Source of the DNA: Marinobacter daqiaonensis
Lineage (GTDB): Bacteria; Pseudomonadota; Gammaproteobacteria; Pseudomonadales; Oleiphilaceae
Assembly: GCF_900115285.1 (NCBI RefSeq)
Contig: NZ_FOYW01000002.1
Location: 434,001-498,000, forward strand
Direction of reading: 5' to 3'
Length of the DNA stretch: 64,000 nucleotides
The translations under genes were made by a program, and so were the position numbers. Of the stretch, positions 24,365 through 33,563 are shown in pieces. The number at the start of each line of letters is the position of its first letter. Positions within the stretch are counted from its first letter, which is position 1. The notes beneath the pieces are model-generated. The model was not told the DNA's origin. It did not search any database and worked only from the letters and a program-made list of their open reading frames with translations.

Positions 24365-25555
24365 ATGCGCTATCAAATGGAAATACTGCTCGCGGGTTGT
24401 TCCAGAGAGGGCCTGAGTATGCTGGAAAGTCTGCTGGGTGCACGCCGTGAAGTTCGCGTGACCACAAAAGTGTTGGCTGATAGTGGTGTCGATCCTTTGC
24501 GTGACGTATCACCCATCCCGGATGCGATGGTGCTGATGGTAAGTGAGAATTGGCGATCGGAGTTGGCTGCTCTGACTGACCGCTCGACCACTTCCCGGCC
24601 ACCGCTGCTGGTTATCGGTGAAAAGGACAACGCGGAGCTGATCCGCGTGGCGATGCGAGCCGGAGCCAGGGACTTTCTCTCGATGCCTGTTGCCGAGGCG
24701 GAGATCGGTCAGTTCATCGGCCAGCTACAACGGGATCACCGTTCACAGTCCAGTCATAAAACCGCTCGGCTTACTGCCGTTATCAACGCCAAAGGTGGCT
24801 CAGGCGCCAGCATGGTGGCTGCCAACCTTGCTCATATTCTCGCGGAATCGATCCAGAAGCACACCGTGCTGCTGGATATGGATATGCAGTTCGGGGCCCT
24901 CCCTCTGTATTTTAACCTGACACCGCGCAATGGCCTGGTGCGGGCACTGGAGCTGGTGGACAGCCTGGATCTGATGGCGCTTGAGGGTTACGTGCTTAAC
25001 CACCAGAGCGGCCTGGATCTCATGGCCGCCACCTCGGAGGACAAGGTCACCATCGCCGATGTGCCGGAAGATCGCGTTGAAATGCTGCTGAAGCTTCTCG
25101 GCGAAGCTTATGAAGACATCGTCGTGGACCTGCCTCGCTGGATCAGTGGTGCCACTGCCATGACCCTGGAACACGCCGACCACGTGCTGGTGGTGATGGA
25201 GCAGGGGATCGCCCATCTACGTGATGCTCAGCGCCTGGTTTCGATTCTACGGACCGAGCTGAACATTTCCAATTCACAGGTTACCGTGGCGGTGAACCGT
25301 TTCAGTAAAAGCAGTCCGGTTTCACTGAAAGACATCAGCGGTGCCCTGCCCGATGTGCGCATCGTCACTCTGCCCAATGACTATAAGCGCGTCAGCCAGA
25401 GCATCAATATTGGCAGTCCGCTTCTGGAATCCGTCCCGGGAGCATCGATTACCCGTGAACTGGTCAAGGTGACCCGATCACTGAGTGGTGGGGGCGGCCA
25501 GCTACGTAGCGCCGGCTCTCGTTGGAGCCTGTTGAGCTGGGCACGTCAAGCCTGA
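24365..25555 (+). CDS. tadZ: Tad pilus localisation ATPase-like protein TadZ/CpaE
   Basis: Protein of 396 aa, ParA/MinD superfamily, thought to place the Tad machine at the pole. An N-terminal atypical receiver domain (about 1-125) is followed by the ATPase-like domain. The deviant Walker A reads NAKGGSGAS, keeping the first signature Lys but lacking the P-loop GK[ST] lysine; LLDMDMQFGALPLYFNL (A') and VVDLPRWISGATAMTLEHAD (Walker B) are conserved. ATP binding may thus be weak or altered, as in other TadZ proteins. It lies directly before tadA. Confidence 0.9.
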   Translation: MRYQMEILLAGCSREGLSMLESLLGARREVRVTTKVLADSGVDPLRDVSPIPDAMVLMVSENWRSELAALTDRSTTSRPPLLVIGEKDNAELIRVAMRAGARDFLSMPVAEAEIGQFIGQLQRDHRSQSSHKTARLTAVINAKGGSGASMVAANLAHILAESIQKHTVLLDMDMQFGALPLYFNLTPRNGLVRALELVDSLDLMALEGYVLNHQSGLDLMAATSEDKVTIADVPEDRVEMLLKLLGEAYEDIVVDLPRWISGATAMTLEHADHVLVVMEQGIAHLRDAQRLVSILRTELNISNSQVTVAVNRFSKSSPVSLKDISGALPDVRIVTLPNDYKRVSQSINIGSPLLESVPGASITRELVKVTRSLSGGGGQLRSAGSRWSLLSWARQA

Positions 25556-25566
25556 GGAGATAACCG

Positions 25567-26949
25567 ATGAACTGGGGCCAGAAACTGAACGGTACGGAAA
25601 CCAAAGATGCAGTTCGCGGCACGGGCTGGACTGCCCCGGCCCTGCGAAATGGTGATGACCACGGAAACCTGTCGGAAGAGGAACAGAGTTTTAAAGAGAC
25701 GCTGTTCAGCCGGCTGGTCAAGACCCTTGACCTATCGTTACTGAGCAGCCTGAGCGACAAGGAGGCGCGCGTCCAGATCCAGCAAGTCTGCGAGGCGCTG
25801 ATGCGGGAAGAGGCACTGCCGTTCAACACCAGCGTGCGTCAGCGCATCATTGCCGACCTCCAGAACGAAGTGCTTGGCCTCGGGCCTCTGGAAGCACTGT
25901 TAAGTGACAATACCGTATCCGACATTCTGGTGAACGGCACCGCGCCCATTTTTGTGGAGCGGCATGGCAAGCTTGAGCAGACCCGCCTCCGTTTCAGTAG
26001 CGACCGGCATCTTTTAACCATCATCGATCGCATCGTTTCCGGTGTGGGCCGGAGGATTGACGAGTCCTCGCCGATGGTCGACGCGCGGCTCAAGGATGGC
26101 TCGCGCGTCAACGCCGTGATTCCCCCCCTCGCCATCGATGGGCCCATGCTTTCAATCCGGCGTTTCTCGGTGGATAAGCTGACTGCGGAAAACCTTGTTG
26201 AACTGGGTGCCATGCCGCCGGAAGTGTGCCGTCTGTTGGAAGCGGCGGTGAAGTCCCGGCTCAATGTGCTGGTCTCCGGTGGCACCGGCTCCGGCAAGAC
26301 CACGATGCTCAACGTGTTGTCCAGTTTCATTCCCCATAATGAGCGCATTGTCACCATTGAAGACTCCGCAGAATTGCAACTGCAGCAGCCCCACGTGGTG
26401 CGGCTGGAAACCCGTCCTCCGAACATTGAGGGGCGGGGCGAAGTGAGCCAGCGGGATCTGGTCAGGAACAGTCTCCGGATGCGTCCGGACCGGATCATCA
26501 TTGGCGAGGTTCGCGGCGGCGAAGCCCTGGATATGCTTCAGGCCATGAATACCGGCCATGACGGTTCCCTCACCACCATCCACGCCAACTCACCCAGGGA
26601 TGCCCTGACCCGCATTGAAAGCATGGTTGCCATGAGCGGCATAAACCTGCCCGCCAAACCCTTGCGGGCCCAGGTTGCCTCGGCCATCGATGTAGTGCTG
26701 CAGCTTGAGCGTCAGGAAGACGGTAAGCGGCGCCTGGTCAGCGTGCAGGAGATAAATGGCCAGGAAGGCGACATTATCACCATGTCGGAGATTTTCCAGT
26801 TCCGCCGCGAAGGCGTGGATGAAGAGGGCAACGTCACCGGAAGATTCCTGCCAACAGGGGTGGTGCCACATTTCTATGAACACCTGCGGCGGCGCAACAT
26901 GGCGCCCGGCCTGGAGATTTTCCAGCAAGGTCAGGAGCAATGGAGATGA
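25567..26949 (+). CDS. tadA: Tad secretion/extension ATPase TadA (CpaF)
   Basis: Hexameric secretion ATPase of 460 aa powering Flp pilus assembly. Clear motifs: [13 protein letters not shown] in the N-terminal domain, Walker [11 protein letters not shown] (around 235-245), Asp box [10 protein letters not shown], His box [33 protein letters not shown] (Walker B) and [10 protein letters not shown]. Length and motifs are standard. The stop codon overlaps the start of tadB. Confidence 0.95.
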   Translation: MNWGQKLNGTETKDAVRGTGWTAPALRNGDDHGNLSEEEQSFKETLFSRLVKTLDLSLLSSLSDKEARVQIQQVCEALMREEALPFNTSVRQRIIADLQNEVLGLGPLEALLSDNTVSDILVNGTAPIFVERHGKLEQTRLRFSSDRHLLTIIDRIVSGVGRRIDESSPMVDARLKDGSRVNAVIPPLAIDGPMLSIRRFSVDKLTAENLVELGAMPPEVCRLLEAAVKSRLNVLVSGGTGSGKTTMLNVLSSFIPHNERIVTIEDSAELQLQQPHVVRLETRPPNIEGRGEVSQRDLVRNSLRMRPDRIIIGEVRGGEALDMLQAMNTGHDGSLTTIHANSPRDALTRIESMVAMSGINLPAKPLRAQVASAIDVVLQLERQEDGKRRLVSVQEINGQEGDIITMSEIFQFRREGVDEEGNVTGRFLPTGVVPHFYEHLRRRNMAPGLEIFQQGQEQWR

Positions 26950-27929
26950 ACTGGAACATTTCCGACGAGATGATCTTTATCGGCATGGTCTTTGTGGCCG
27001 CTTTTCTGCTGCTGCAAAGTTTTATCGTGCCAGTCTTTGGCGAAAATCGCCAGGCCCGCAAGCGTCTGAAAAAGCGCCTGCAATCGGTCACTGAAGGGGC
27101 GGAAGCCAGTGACCCGATATCACTGATGCGCCGCAAGCAACTGGGTGAGCTCTCGGGCCTGGAGCGGGCCATGGAATCGCTGCCCGGCATGGAGGCCCTG
27201 GAGCGCCTGATAGAGCAGGCTGGTCGTGAGACTCTGGCCTACCGCGTGGTGCTGAAAAGTATTGCGCTGGGGGGGGCAGCCGGGCTGTTAGCCGGTTTCT
27301 GGTTGTCCTCGCCTTTAGCAGGGATCCTGGTCGGAGCTGTTTCAGGTGCGCTGCCTGTCATGGGTCTGATGCGAGCCCGGGCCCAGCGCCTGATAAAGTT
27401 CGAGGAGCAACTGCCCGAGGCGTTAATTGTCATGGCGCGAGCATTGCGCGCAGGACACCCGTTCGTTGACGCGATGAAGCTGGTCGCCGAAGAAATGCCC
27501 GAGCCGATCGGTCCGGAATTTCGCACGGTCTTTATGGAGATCAGTTACGGCGGCGATCCTCGCACCGCCCTCAACGGACTGCTGGCGCGTATTGGCAGCG
27601 TCACGGTCATGGTCTTTGTTACTTCGGTCCTGATCCAGAAGGAGACCGGGGGTAACCTGGCCGAACTGCTGGAAAATCTCGCCTCTGTTATTCGTGACCG
27701 ATTCCGCTTTCACCGCAAGTTGCGGACCCTGTCGGCCGAGGGAAAGCTTGCTGCCTGGATACTGTCATTACTGCCTTTCGCTCTGGCTGGCCTGCTTTCC
27801 ATTATCACCCCGACCTTTCTACCGATGCTGATCGATAACCCTACGGGTCGCCAGTTGGTCGTAGTGGCATTCGTGCTGACGGTCGTCGGTATTTTATGGA
27901 TGCGCCGCATCGTGCGCATTGATGTCTAG
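26940..27929 (+). CDS. tadB: Tad inner-membrane platform protein TadB
   Basis: Type II secretion F-domain protein of 329 aa. An N-terminal TM helix, two central TM helices (about 100-150), the GspF domain ([37 protein letters not shown]...) and two C-terminal TM helices match TadB. It forms the inner-membrane platform with TadC. The ATG at 26940 follows AGGAG and overlaps the end of tadA; an in-frame ATG at 26946 is possible. Confidence 0.93.
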   Translation: MEMNWNISDEMIFIGMVFVAAFLLLQSFIVPVFGENRQARKRLKKRLQSVTEGAEASDPISLMRRKQLGELSGLERAMESLPGMEALERLIEQAGRETLAYRVVLKSIALGGAAGLLAGFWLSSPLAGILVGAVSGALPVMGLMRARAQRLIKFEEQLPEALIVMARALRAGHPFVDAMKLVAEEMPEPIGPEFRTVFMEISYGGDPRTALNGLLARIGSVTVMVFVTSVLIQKETGGNLAELLENLASVIRDRFRFHRKLRTLSAEGKLAAWILSLLPFALAGLLSIITPTFLPMLIDNPTGRQLVVVAFVLTVVGILWMRRIVRIDV

Positions 27930-27941
27930 GAGGAGACGGCT

Positions 27942-28937
27942 ATGGATTTTCTGAGCCAGTTGCAGATTTTTCTGAATAACCTAATTGCCGACCCACAGAT
28001 GGCGCAGCTCAGTTTCGTTGTCATGCTGGGAGTGGCGGTTTTCGCGCTGATGCTGGCTGGTCTGCTGATTTATCTGGGTTTGAGCAATCCGATGCGCCGC
28101 CGCATCCAGGAGCTGGACCCGCAGGTCATGGCCGCGGGATCGTCCGGGGGTGCCGACTCTCTCTCTGGAAAGAGCGGAAGAACCCTGATGAGCCTTGCCG
28201 AGCCTATGGGAGCCCGCCTTATGCCCACCGACAAGGAGGTCAAGAACAGGGTTTTCAGGCAACTTCGCCACGCCGGCATATACGCGCCGGGCGCGCTAAA
28301 CACCTTTTACGGCACCAAGCTCGGGCTGACCTTGCTGCTCCCTACCCTGGCACTGTTGGTCGGCTCGCTGTTTGGCGTCAATTTCAGTACCACCCTTTTG
28401 CTTGGCCTTTCCGCAGCAATGGCCGGCTATTTGCTACCCACTTTTTGGCTGAACCGGGCGATCAAACGCCGGGCCCTCAGCCTGCGACGTGGCCTGCCGG
28501 ACACGCTTGACCTGCTGGTAGTCTGCACCGAGGCAGGATTGGGGCTGTCGGCCGCCATTCAGCGCGTGGCAAGGGATCTGGAGATCAGTCAGCCTGATCT
28601 TTCAGAGGAGCTGAAAATGTTCGGTATGCAGACGCGAGCCGGAATGGAGACCCGCACGGCCTTGCGAGATCTCGAGGATCGCTCTGGCGTGGAAGATATC
28701 CGTGGCCTTGTCACCAGCCTGATACAGAGCATGCATTTTGGCACCAGCATCGCCGGCACCCTGCGCATTTATGCAGCGGAGCTGCGGGACAAGCGGACCC
28801 AGGAAGCAGAAGAGAAAGCAGCCAAGGTAAGCACAAAAATGCTATTCCCCCTTGTGTTCTGTGTACTGCCGAGTTTTTTTGTGGTTGCCCTTGGGCCACC
28901 GTTGTTGGGAGCCATGGAAGCCATGGCCGGAAAATAA
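27942..28937 (+). CDS. tadC: Tad inner-membrane platform protein TadC
   Basis: Second GspF-domain platform protein, 331 aa. One N-terminal TM helix (about 22-45), two around 115-165, the F-domain (GLPDTLDLLVVCTEAGLGLSAAIQRVARDLE...) and a C-terminal TM pair (LFPLVFCVLPSFFVVALGPP). An AGGAGG site lies eight bases before the ATG. Located as usual directly after tadB. Confidence 0.93.
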   Translation: MDFLSQLQIFLNNLIADPQMAQLSFVVMLGVAVFALMLAGLLIYLGLSNPMRRRIQELDPQVMAAGSSGGADSLSGKSGRTLMSLAEPMGARLMPTDKEVKNRVFRQLRHAGIYAPGALNTFYGTKLGLTLLLPTLALLVGSLFGVNFSTTLLLGLSAAMAGYLLPTFWLNRAIKRRALSLRRGLPDTLDLLVVCTEAGLGLSAAIQRVARDLEISQPDLSEELKMFGMQTRAGMETRTALRDLEDRSGVEDIRGLVTSLIQSMHFGTSIAGTLRIYAAELRDKRTQEAEEKAAKVSTKMLFPLVFCVLPSFFVVALGPPLLGAMEAMAGK

Positions 28938-28966
28938 TAATGATCAGCTTCTAAAGAGATGACCGC

Positions 28967-29917
28967 ATGGATACGAGATACAAGGGCAAAAGAATACTTA
29001 TGGCGCTGTTAGCCATTACTGCTCTGGCCGGCTGTGCTACAACCTCTTCCAATGGACATGAGGATGACCCCTATGGTGCTTTTTACGAGGGGGAATCGTC
29101 CGCGACCTACGCCACCGCTTTTCCAGTAGGTTCTGCAGAAGAGGCCTACAGCAACGGTAACAAAGCGGCCGAGAGGGGCGATTATGATCGCGCCCTCTTT
29201 GAATATATTCGTGGTCTGAGACTTGCCAGCGAGCCGACAGCCGACATCCTTTACAGGATCGGCAGCATTCATCATTTCCGGGAGAACAATCGGCTGGCCG
29301 AATTGGCTTACGAATGGGTGTTACGGCTTGAGCCGGAGCACCTTCAGGCCGGCACCGGCCTGGGGCTCCTGTACCTGGAACGGCGCCAGTATGGCGCCGC
29401 AAAGATCCAGCTGGATTCTGTGGTTAAGCTTTCCTCCAGGGCTCCCTGGCAGGCCTACAACGCTCTAGGGGTTCTGGCCGATATGAACTCCAAGCCCTGG
29501 AATGCCGAAGATTACTATCAGCAGGCGCTGGACATCAATCCAGGTTCGCCGCTAATTCTCAACAATCTCGGATACTCGCGTTACCTGGCCGGAGATTGGC
29601 CTGGAGCTCGTGAGGCCCTGGAAGCGGCGCTGCGAGTAAACGGTAACTACGAGCTGGCATGGCGAAACCTGGGGCTGGTTCACGCCCGGGAGAAAAATTA
29701 TCAGTTTGCCCTTGAGGCACTGGGTAGAGCCGGCAATGAATCCGAGGCTTATAACGATGTTGGCTTCGTCTCAATGATAGAGGGCGATTACAGCCGGGCC
29801 TTGTCGTTTTTCAGCGAAGCGATGCGCCTGTCACCGGTTTATTACGTTAAGGCAAGCGAGAACGCCGACAATACCAGGCGCATGATGGACCGCGATGTTG
29901 TGCGCGATGCTCAGTAG
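28967..29917 (+). CDS. tadD: TPR lipoprotein TadD
   Basis: Lipoprotein of 316 aa with lipobox LAGC (Cys24) and about six TPR-like helix pairs from residue 55 onward (for example AEYDRALFEYIRGLRL-like AAERGDYDRALFEYIRG, SPLILNNLGYSRYLAGDWPGARE, and NYELAWRNLGLVHAREKNYQFALEALGRAG). TadD is required for assembly of the secretin or pilus and sits at the outer membrane. It follows tadC by 29 bp. Confidence 0.9.
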   Translation: MDTRYKGKRILMALLAITALAGCATTSSNGHEDDPYGAFYEGESSATYATAFPVGSAEEAYSNGNKAAERGDYDRALFEYIRGLRLASEPTADILYRIGSIHHFRENNRLAELAYEWVLRLEPEHLQAGTGLGLLYLERRQYGAAKIQLDSVVKLSSRAPWQAYNALGVLADMNSKPWNAEDYYQQALDINPGSPLILNNLGYSRYLAGDWPGAREALEAALRVNGNYELAWRNLGLVHAREKNYQFALEALGRAGNESEAYNDVGFVSMIEGDYSRALSFFSEAMRLSPVYYVKASENADNTRRMMDRDVVRDAQ

Positions 29918-29926
29918 GGGATTAGC

Positions 29927-30376
29927 ATGAAGATGCAATCACTGCACCGGCAGAAAGGTGCTGAAGTGGTGGAGTTCGCAATTACCTCCGCTCTACTGTT
30001 TTTGATCCTGTTTGGGATCATTGAGTTCAGTGTGGCGTTGTTTGACAAGGCAACGCTGACCAACGCCGGACGAGAGGGCGCAAGGACCGGAATCCTTTTC
30101 CGACCCGCTCCCCGTGACATTGTGGCTGAGGACGCAGCTATCAATCAGGCGATCGACGATTATGCCGCAAGTTACCTGATTTCTCTGGGGGGACCTGCCG
30201 CCATGACCACGAATATCCAGCGCACTGATCTTTCGGCAAATGGAGTCTTCGATGCTGGCGACCAGATAACCGTCACCATTACCTATCCATACCAGTTCCT
30301 GATACTCCCGAAGTTCCTCGGCACCCTTGGCGGTGCTCTGAACCTTTCTTCCACTATCGTGATGCGGGCTGAGTGA
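29927..30376 (+). CDS. tadE: TadE-like pseudopilin
   Basis: Pseudopilin of 149 aa. The short leader ends KG at residues 10-11, Glu16 is at +5, and a hydrophobic helix follows (AITSALLFLILFGIIEFSVALFD), so it should be processed by CpaA. The rest is a periplasmic beta-rich domain. TadE/F pseudopilins prime pilus assembly. Its stop overlaps the GTG codon that could start the next gene. Confidence 0.9.
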   Translation: MKMQSLHRQKGAEVVEFAITSALLFLILFGIIEFSVALFDKATLTNAGREGARTGILFRPAPRDIVAEDAAINQAIDDYAASYLISLGGPAAMTTNIQRTDLSANGVFDAGDQITVTITYPYQFLILPKFLGTLGGALNLSSTIVMRAE

Positions 30377-30378
30377 TC

Positions 30379-31650
30379 ATGACTAACCAGGACTTCAGGT
30401 CGGCGCAAATAATGCGGTCGGGCCCATTTCAACAGAGGGGGCTGTCCATGGTTCTCATGGCCATCTCACTGATCATGCTGATGGCCTTCGCAGCGCTGGC
30501 AATAGACGGCGGTAATCTCTACGTTGCTAGAAACGAGCTCCATAATGCTTCCGACGCCGGTGCGCTGGCCGGTGCCCGAATGCTTTACACGGTCGATGGC
30601 AGCGCCGTCAATCCGGGAGCTAACAATGTCGCGACAGACGCGGCCCTGGCAAATTACAGTCAGGGTGATCCGGTGGAAGTGGCTAGTGTGCTGCGCGGAC
30701 ACTGGAGTTTCGCGACACGCACTTTTACGCCTAACACTTCCCTTGCTGCGGTTGATCTATTTTCATTCACCACCAAAGAGCTGGACGCTGATCCCAATTT
30801 TATCAATGCGGTGGAAGTGATCACTGAGCGAAAAGCGACCCCGGCTCAAGCATTCTTCGGCACCGTGCTTGGATTCAGTGACTACAAAGTTTCGGCGCGA
30901 GCCGTGGCCTATATTGGCTTTGCCGGGTCCTTGCGCCCCCATGACCTCGACCAGCCCATCGGGATATGTCAGGAGGCTCTGCTGAATAACTCGGGTGCAT
31001 ACGAATGCAGCGTCGGTCGCTTCATACCAGATAATGGTGATACGGGTGGCTGGACTTCGTTCCAGCAAAACGTGAGCGGTGCTGCTGACGCCAATGACGT
31101 CAACTCGGTAACGTGTGGAACCGGTAATGAGCAACAACTGGACTATGGTGAGGGTCTGCAAACCGTCAACGGTCAGTTGCAGTCGGCATTCAGCAAACTT
31201 TACAACTGCTGGGAAGCGGAAACTAATAAAAAGCGGCTGTGGAACATGACGCTACCGGTGCTTTCATGTCCGACAGGCGTTGGACCAAGCAACAAGCTTA
31301 TTGGCGCAGTGAATCTTAATATCGTGTGGATAGTGGACCAGGCAAATCATATCGATGCGAGAGCTCCCTCGGAGATGGAACTTCCGCCCCACAATAGCGG
31401 TGGCACGTCGCCCGGGACGTGGAGTAATAGCAACGCCAGCGGCGTCGCGCGTTGGGACGACTTTGTAAACACTTTCTCGATCGAAAAACCCGATCATTCG
31501 TTGGCCCACTGGGATTCTGATCCCCAGAAGAGCGGTTGGCGGCAAAAGACTATCTATTTCCTGCCGGACTGCTCCTACCATGAGCCAAAAGGCAACACTG
31601 GAGGGGAAAATTTCGGTGTTCTCGCCCGCATTCCGGTGCTGGTGGACTGA
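30379..31650 (+). CDS. tadG: TadG-like pilus assembly protein
   Basis: Protein of 423 aa with an N-terminal TM segment preceded by QQRGLSMVLMAISLIMLMAF and the family motif AIDGGNLYVARNELHNASDAGALAGA. The large C-terminal part is periplasmic, Cys-containing and Asn/Gly rich. TadG proteins anchor or stabilise the Tad apparatus. An upstream GTG at 30373 overlaps the tadE stop (GTGA) and may be the true start. The last gene of the locus; no convincing terminator was seen before the convergent regulator gene. Confidence 0.85.
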   Translation: MTNQDFRSAQIMRSGPFQQRGLSMVLMAISLIMLMAFAALAIDGGNLYVARNELHNASDAGALAGARMLYTVDGSAVNPGANNVATDAALANYSQGDPVEVASVLRGHWSFATRTFTPNTSLAAVDLFSFTTKELDADPNFINAVEVITERKATPAQAFFGTVLGFSDYKVSARAVAYIGFAGSLRPHDLDQPIGICQEALLNNSGAYECSVGRFIPDNGDTGGWTSFQQNVSGAADANDVNSVTCGTGNEQQLDYGEGLQTVNGQLQSAFSKLYNCWEAETNKKRLWNMTLPVLSCPTGVGPSNKLIGAVNLNIVWIVDQANHIDARAPSEMELPPHNSGGTSPGTWSNSNASGVARWDDFVNTFSIEKPDHSLAHWDSDPQKSGWRQKTIYFLPDCSYHEPKGNTGGENFGVLARIPVLVD

Positions 31651-31743
31651 AGTTGACGCCAAAGCGTGGCACAGGGCCGCTGTACCCGTTGTTGACCGCC
31701 CGCGAGGATACCGTCGAGGGAACTCTGGTACTCCGCCGACACG

Positions 31744-32634
31744 TCAGTTTTTGCTGAGGGACTTGACGGGCTCAGGTTTTTCAGAGGTGAAAAGCACTTC
31801 ATAGTCAACAGCCTGCTCCAATAATTCCTCCTTGGATGCAGTTGCTGGTTTCTCCCCGACCGACCGACGGAAGTGGGAAGGGGTGATGCCCACATGACGC
31901 TGAAAAACTCGTGTGAAATAGGAAAGATCCTGAAAGCCGACAGTAAAGCAGACATCGGTGATGGATATTTTCGGATTGGCCAGTAGACGTTTTGCTTCTT
32001 CGACTCGTCGTGTCAGCAAATAGGACTGAAATGTGACGGTGGTAAGGCGCTTGAACAGCCTGCTGAATTGGAAGGGGCTAAGGTCGAACCGTTTGGCCAC
32101 CTCCAGCTGCACAATTTTCCGGTGAAGGTTATTGTCTACATAAGTCAGGACCTGATCCAGGATCGCCTGCTCTTCTCGGCTTCCGCTACAGCGCAACCTG
32201 GCTTCGGGAGGTATGGTGTTGCCCTGATCCAGTTCCGTGCGTTTTGCGGGCCGGCCCTGTCGTATTTTCGTCAGGGTGTCCGCCACGTCGATTAACCGCT
32301 TTGTATCGATGGGGTGGACAAAGTAATCCCAGACCCGAGCCCGGAATGCCCAGACCGCAAGCTGTTCAGAATGAGCTTGAGTGATCATTATCACGGGCAC
32401 GGACGGAATCTGTTGTTTCGTTTCCCGTAAGCTTGCGAGGCCCGGAAGATCCGGATAATCAAACTGAAATAAAACGACGAGAGGCGTCTTTTTCCTGATT
32501 GCGGCCAGGGGACATTGGCCTGAAGGAACGTACTCAACCTGATATCCCTGTCGCTCCAGTAGGGCACCGTAATTATCCGGCGAATCGGTTTCTACATTCC
32601 TTACGACAATAAGTATACGGGCAGCGGAATCCAT
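31744..32634 (-). CDS. AraC-family regulator with degenerate receiver domain
   Basis: Transcription regulator of 296 aa. I start at 32634, where GGGAGA lies nine bases upstream. The N-terminal domain (about 5-125) has the receiver fold, but the acidic pair is replaced (ILIVVRN), the phospho-acceptor position aligns with Gln57 (LFQFDYPDLPG) and the conserved Lys is His (YFVHPID), so phosphorylation looks impossible. The C-terminal AraC DNA-binding domain (about 165-275) has both helix-turn-helix motifs (VAKRFDLSPFQFSRLFKRL and ITDVCFTVGFQDLSYFTRVFQRHVG). It converges on the tad locus and may control it; other targets are possible. Confidence 0.85.
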   Translation of the reverse strand: MDSAARILIVVRNVETDSPDNYGALLERQGYQVEYVPSGQCPLAAIRKKTPLVVLFQFDYPDLPGLASLRETKQQIPSVPVIMITQAHSEQLAVWAFRARVWDYFVHPIDTKRLIDVADTLTKIRQGRPAKRTELDQGNTIPPEARLRCSGSREEQAILDQVLTYVDNNLHRKIVQLEVAKRFDLSPFQFSRLFKRLTTVTFQSYLLTRRVEEAKRLLANPKISITDVCFTVGFQDLSYFTRVFQRHVGITPSHFRRSVGEKPATASKEELLEQAVDYEVLFTSEKPEPVKSLSKN

Positions 32635-32667
32635 ATAAACGCATCTCCCTTGCCAGACCCTTGTCAT

Positions 32668-33194
32668 ATATTTATCCAGGGGTGCATGGTCGCCAATCTC
32701 AGCTTTGTCCCTGAGGGGGCTATCGGACCAAGATGAAGTTACTGCGGCAGTAAATCTCCGAGGCTTGGAAATTGTGTCGCCTTCTAGATATCCCGGTACT
32801 GCTTAAGCATGTACATTAATATTTGGTAAATCAATTTCTGAATGTAAAATTTCGTAAAAATAAATAAAACGTTTATTAGTTTATGATTTTAAAAAGATTT
32901 ATATTGAGATTATGAACGACTGCCAAGAATTTCTACCTAAAGGCGGCTTTGCTGAACGCTTCATAACCACCTGGTTCTTTAACTGGAAGGTCCGTCCCGT
33001 CCAGACATGAGATTTATTTCCATTTCCCGTTAAGGAGGGTGCGGACTCACTTTGGGGCCCATGAATTATCCACCCAAGCCGCAGACTGAACATCGAGGTT
33101 GAGAGAGGGGCGGCGCATAGACTTCAAAACCGAAATTCGCTGAGAACATATGGGACAGGGCACCGCAACGGGCGGAATCAACCGGACGTATGTC
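32668..33194. other. Gene-poor, partly AT-rich intergenic region
   Basis: No credible gene. A very AT-rich stretch (about 32810-32910) includes the short inverted repeat AATAAA-ACG-TTTATT and may hold the promoter of the divergent regulator or be a relic of insertion. The segment ends where a broken copy of the transporter gene begins. Confidence 0.4.
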
Positions 33195-33425
33195 CGGAGG
33201 GAGGCTGCCAGAGCCAGGCTCGGCAGCGTGTCAGTGATCGGCCCCGGCGTCTCCATTATTCCGTTATAGAGTACTTGCAGTGTGCGGCGGGAAAGGTCGA
33301 AGGATAGGCCCCGCACAGAATGGAGTCTGTCGAGTGCCATAGGGATCATCCTCTCCTCCGAGGGTCAGTCCATCTTGGGTATCGGATAAATACTGATCCT
33401 TTAGCCCGGTGCGGCGACAGTCCGG
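33195..33425 (-). pseudogene. Broken duplicate of the HMA-like N-terminus of the CDF transporter
   Basis: About 230 bp clearly related to the intact gene at 18217-19107: MALDxLxSVRGLSFDLSRRTLQVL and GPITDxLxxLxLxASLR are shared. Two in-frame stops are present: TAA where the intact copy has the Glu of GEW, and TGA where it has the single Cys of GMDCPSEE. Similarity ends after ASLR, so all TM segments are missing. It is a decayed partial duplication, not a functional gene. Confidence 0.75.
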
Positions 33426-33563
33426 CGGCCCCACTTTCCCCGGTCAAGAAAGCCATGCCGACATGTAGAGCGTTTGTCTTTCTGCCAGGCTCCCGATTCT
33501 TCAAATGCCCCCCCGGAAGCACTACTTTCGGGGAGGGGGGGAGTGAGTCCTCCGGCGTTCAGC

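Noticed and set aside
33340..33360. TGA at a conserved Cys position, suggestive of selenocysteine.
   Set aside because: A second in-frame stop (TAA) lies upstream, the rest of the transporter is missing, and no SECIS-like hairpin was evident. Pseudogene decay explains it.
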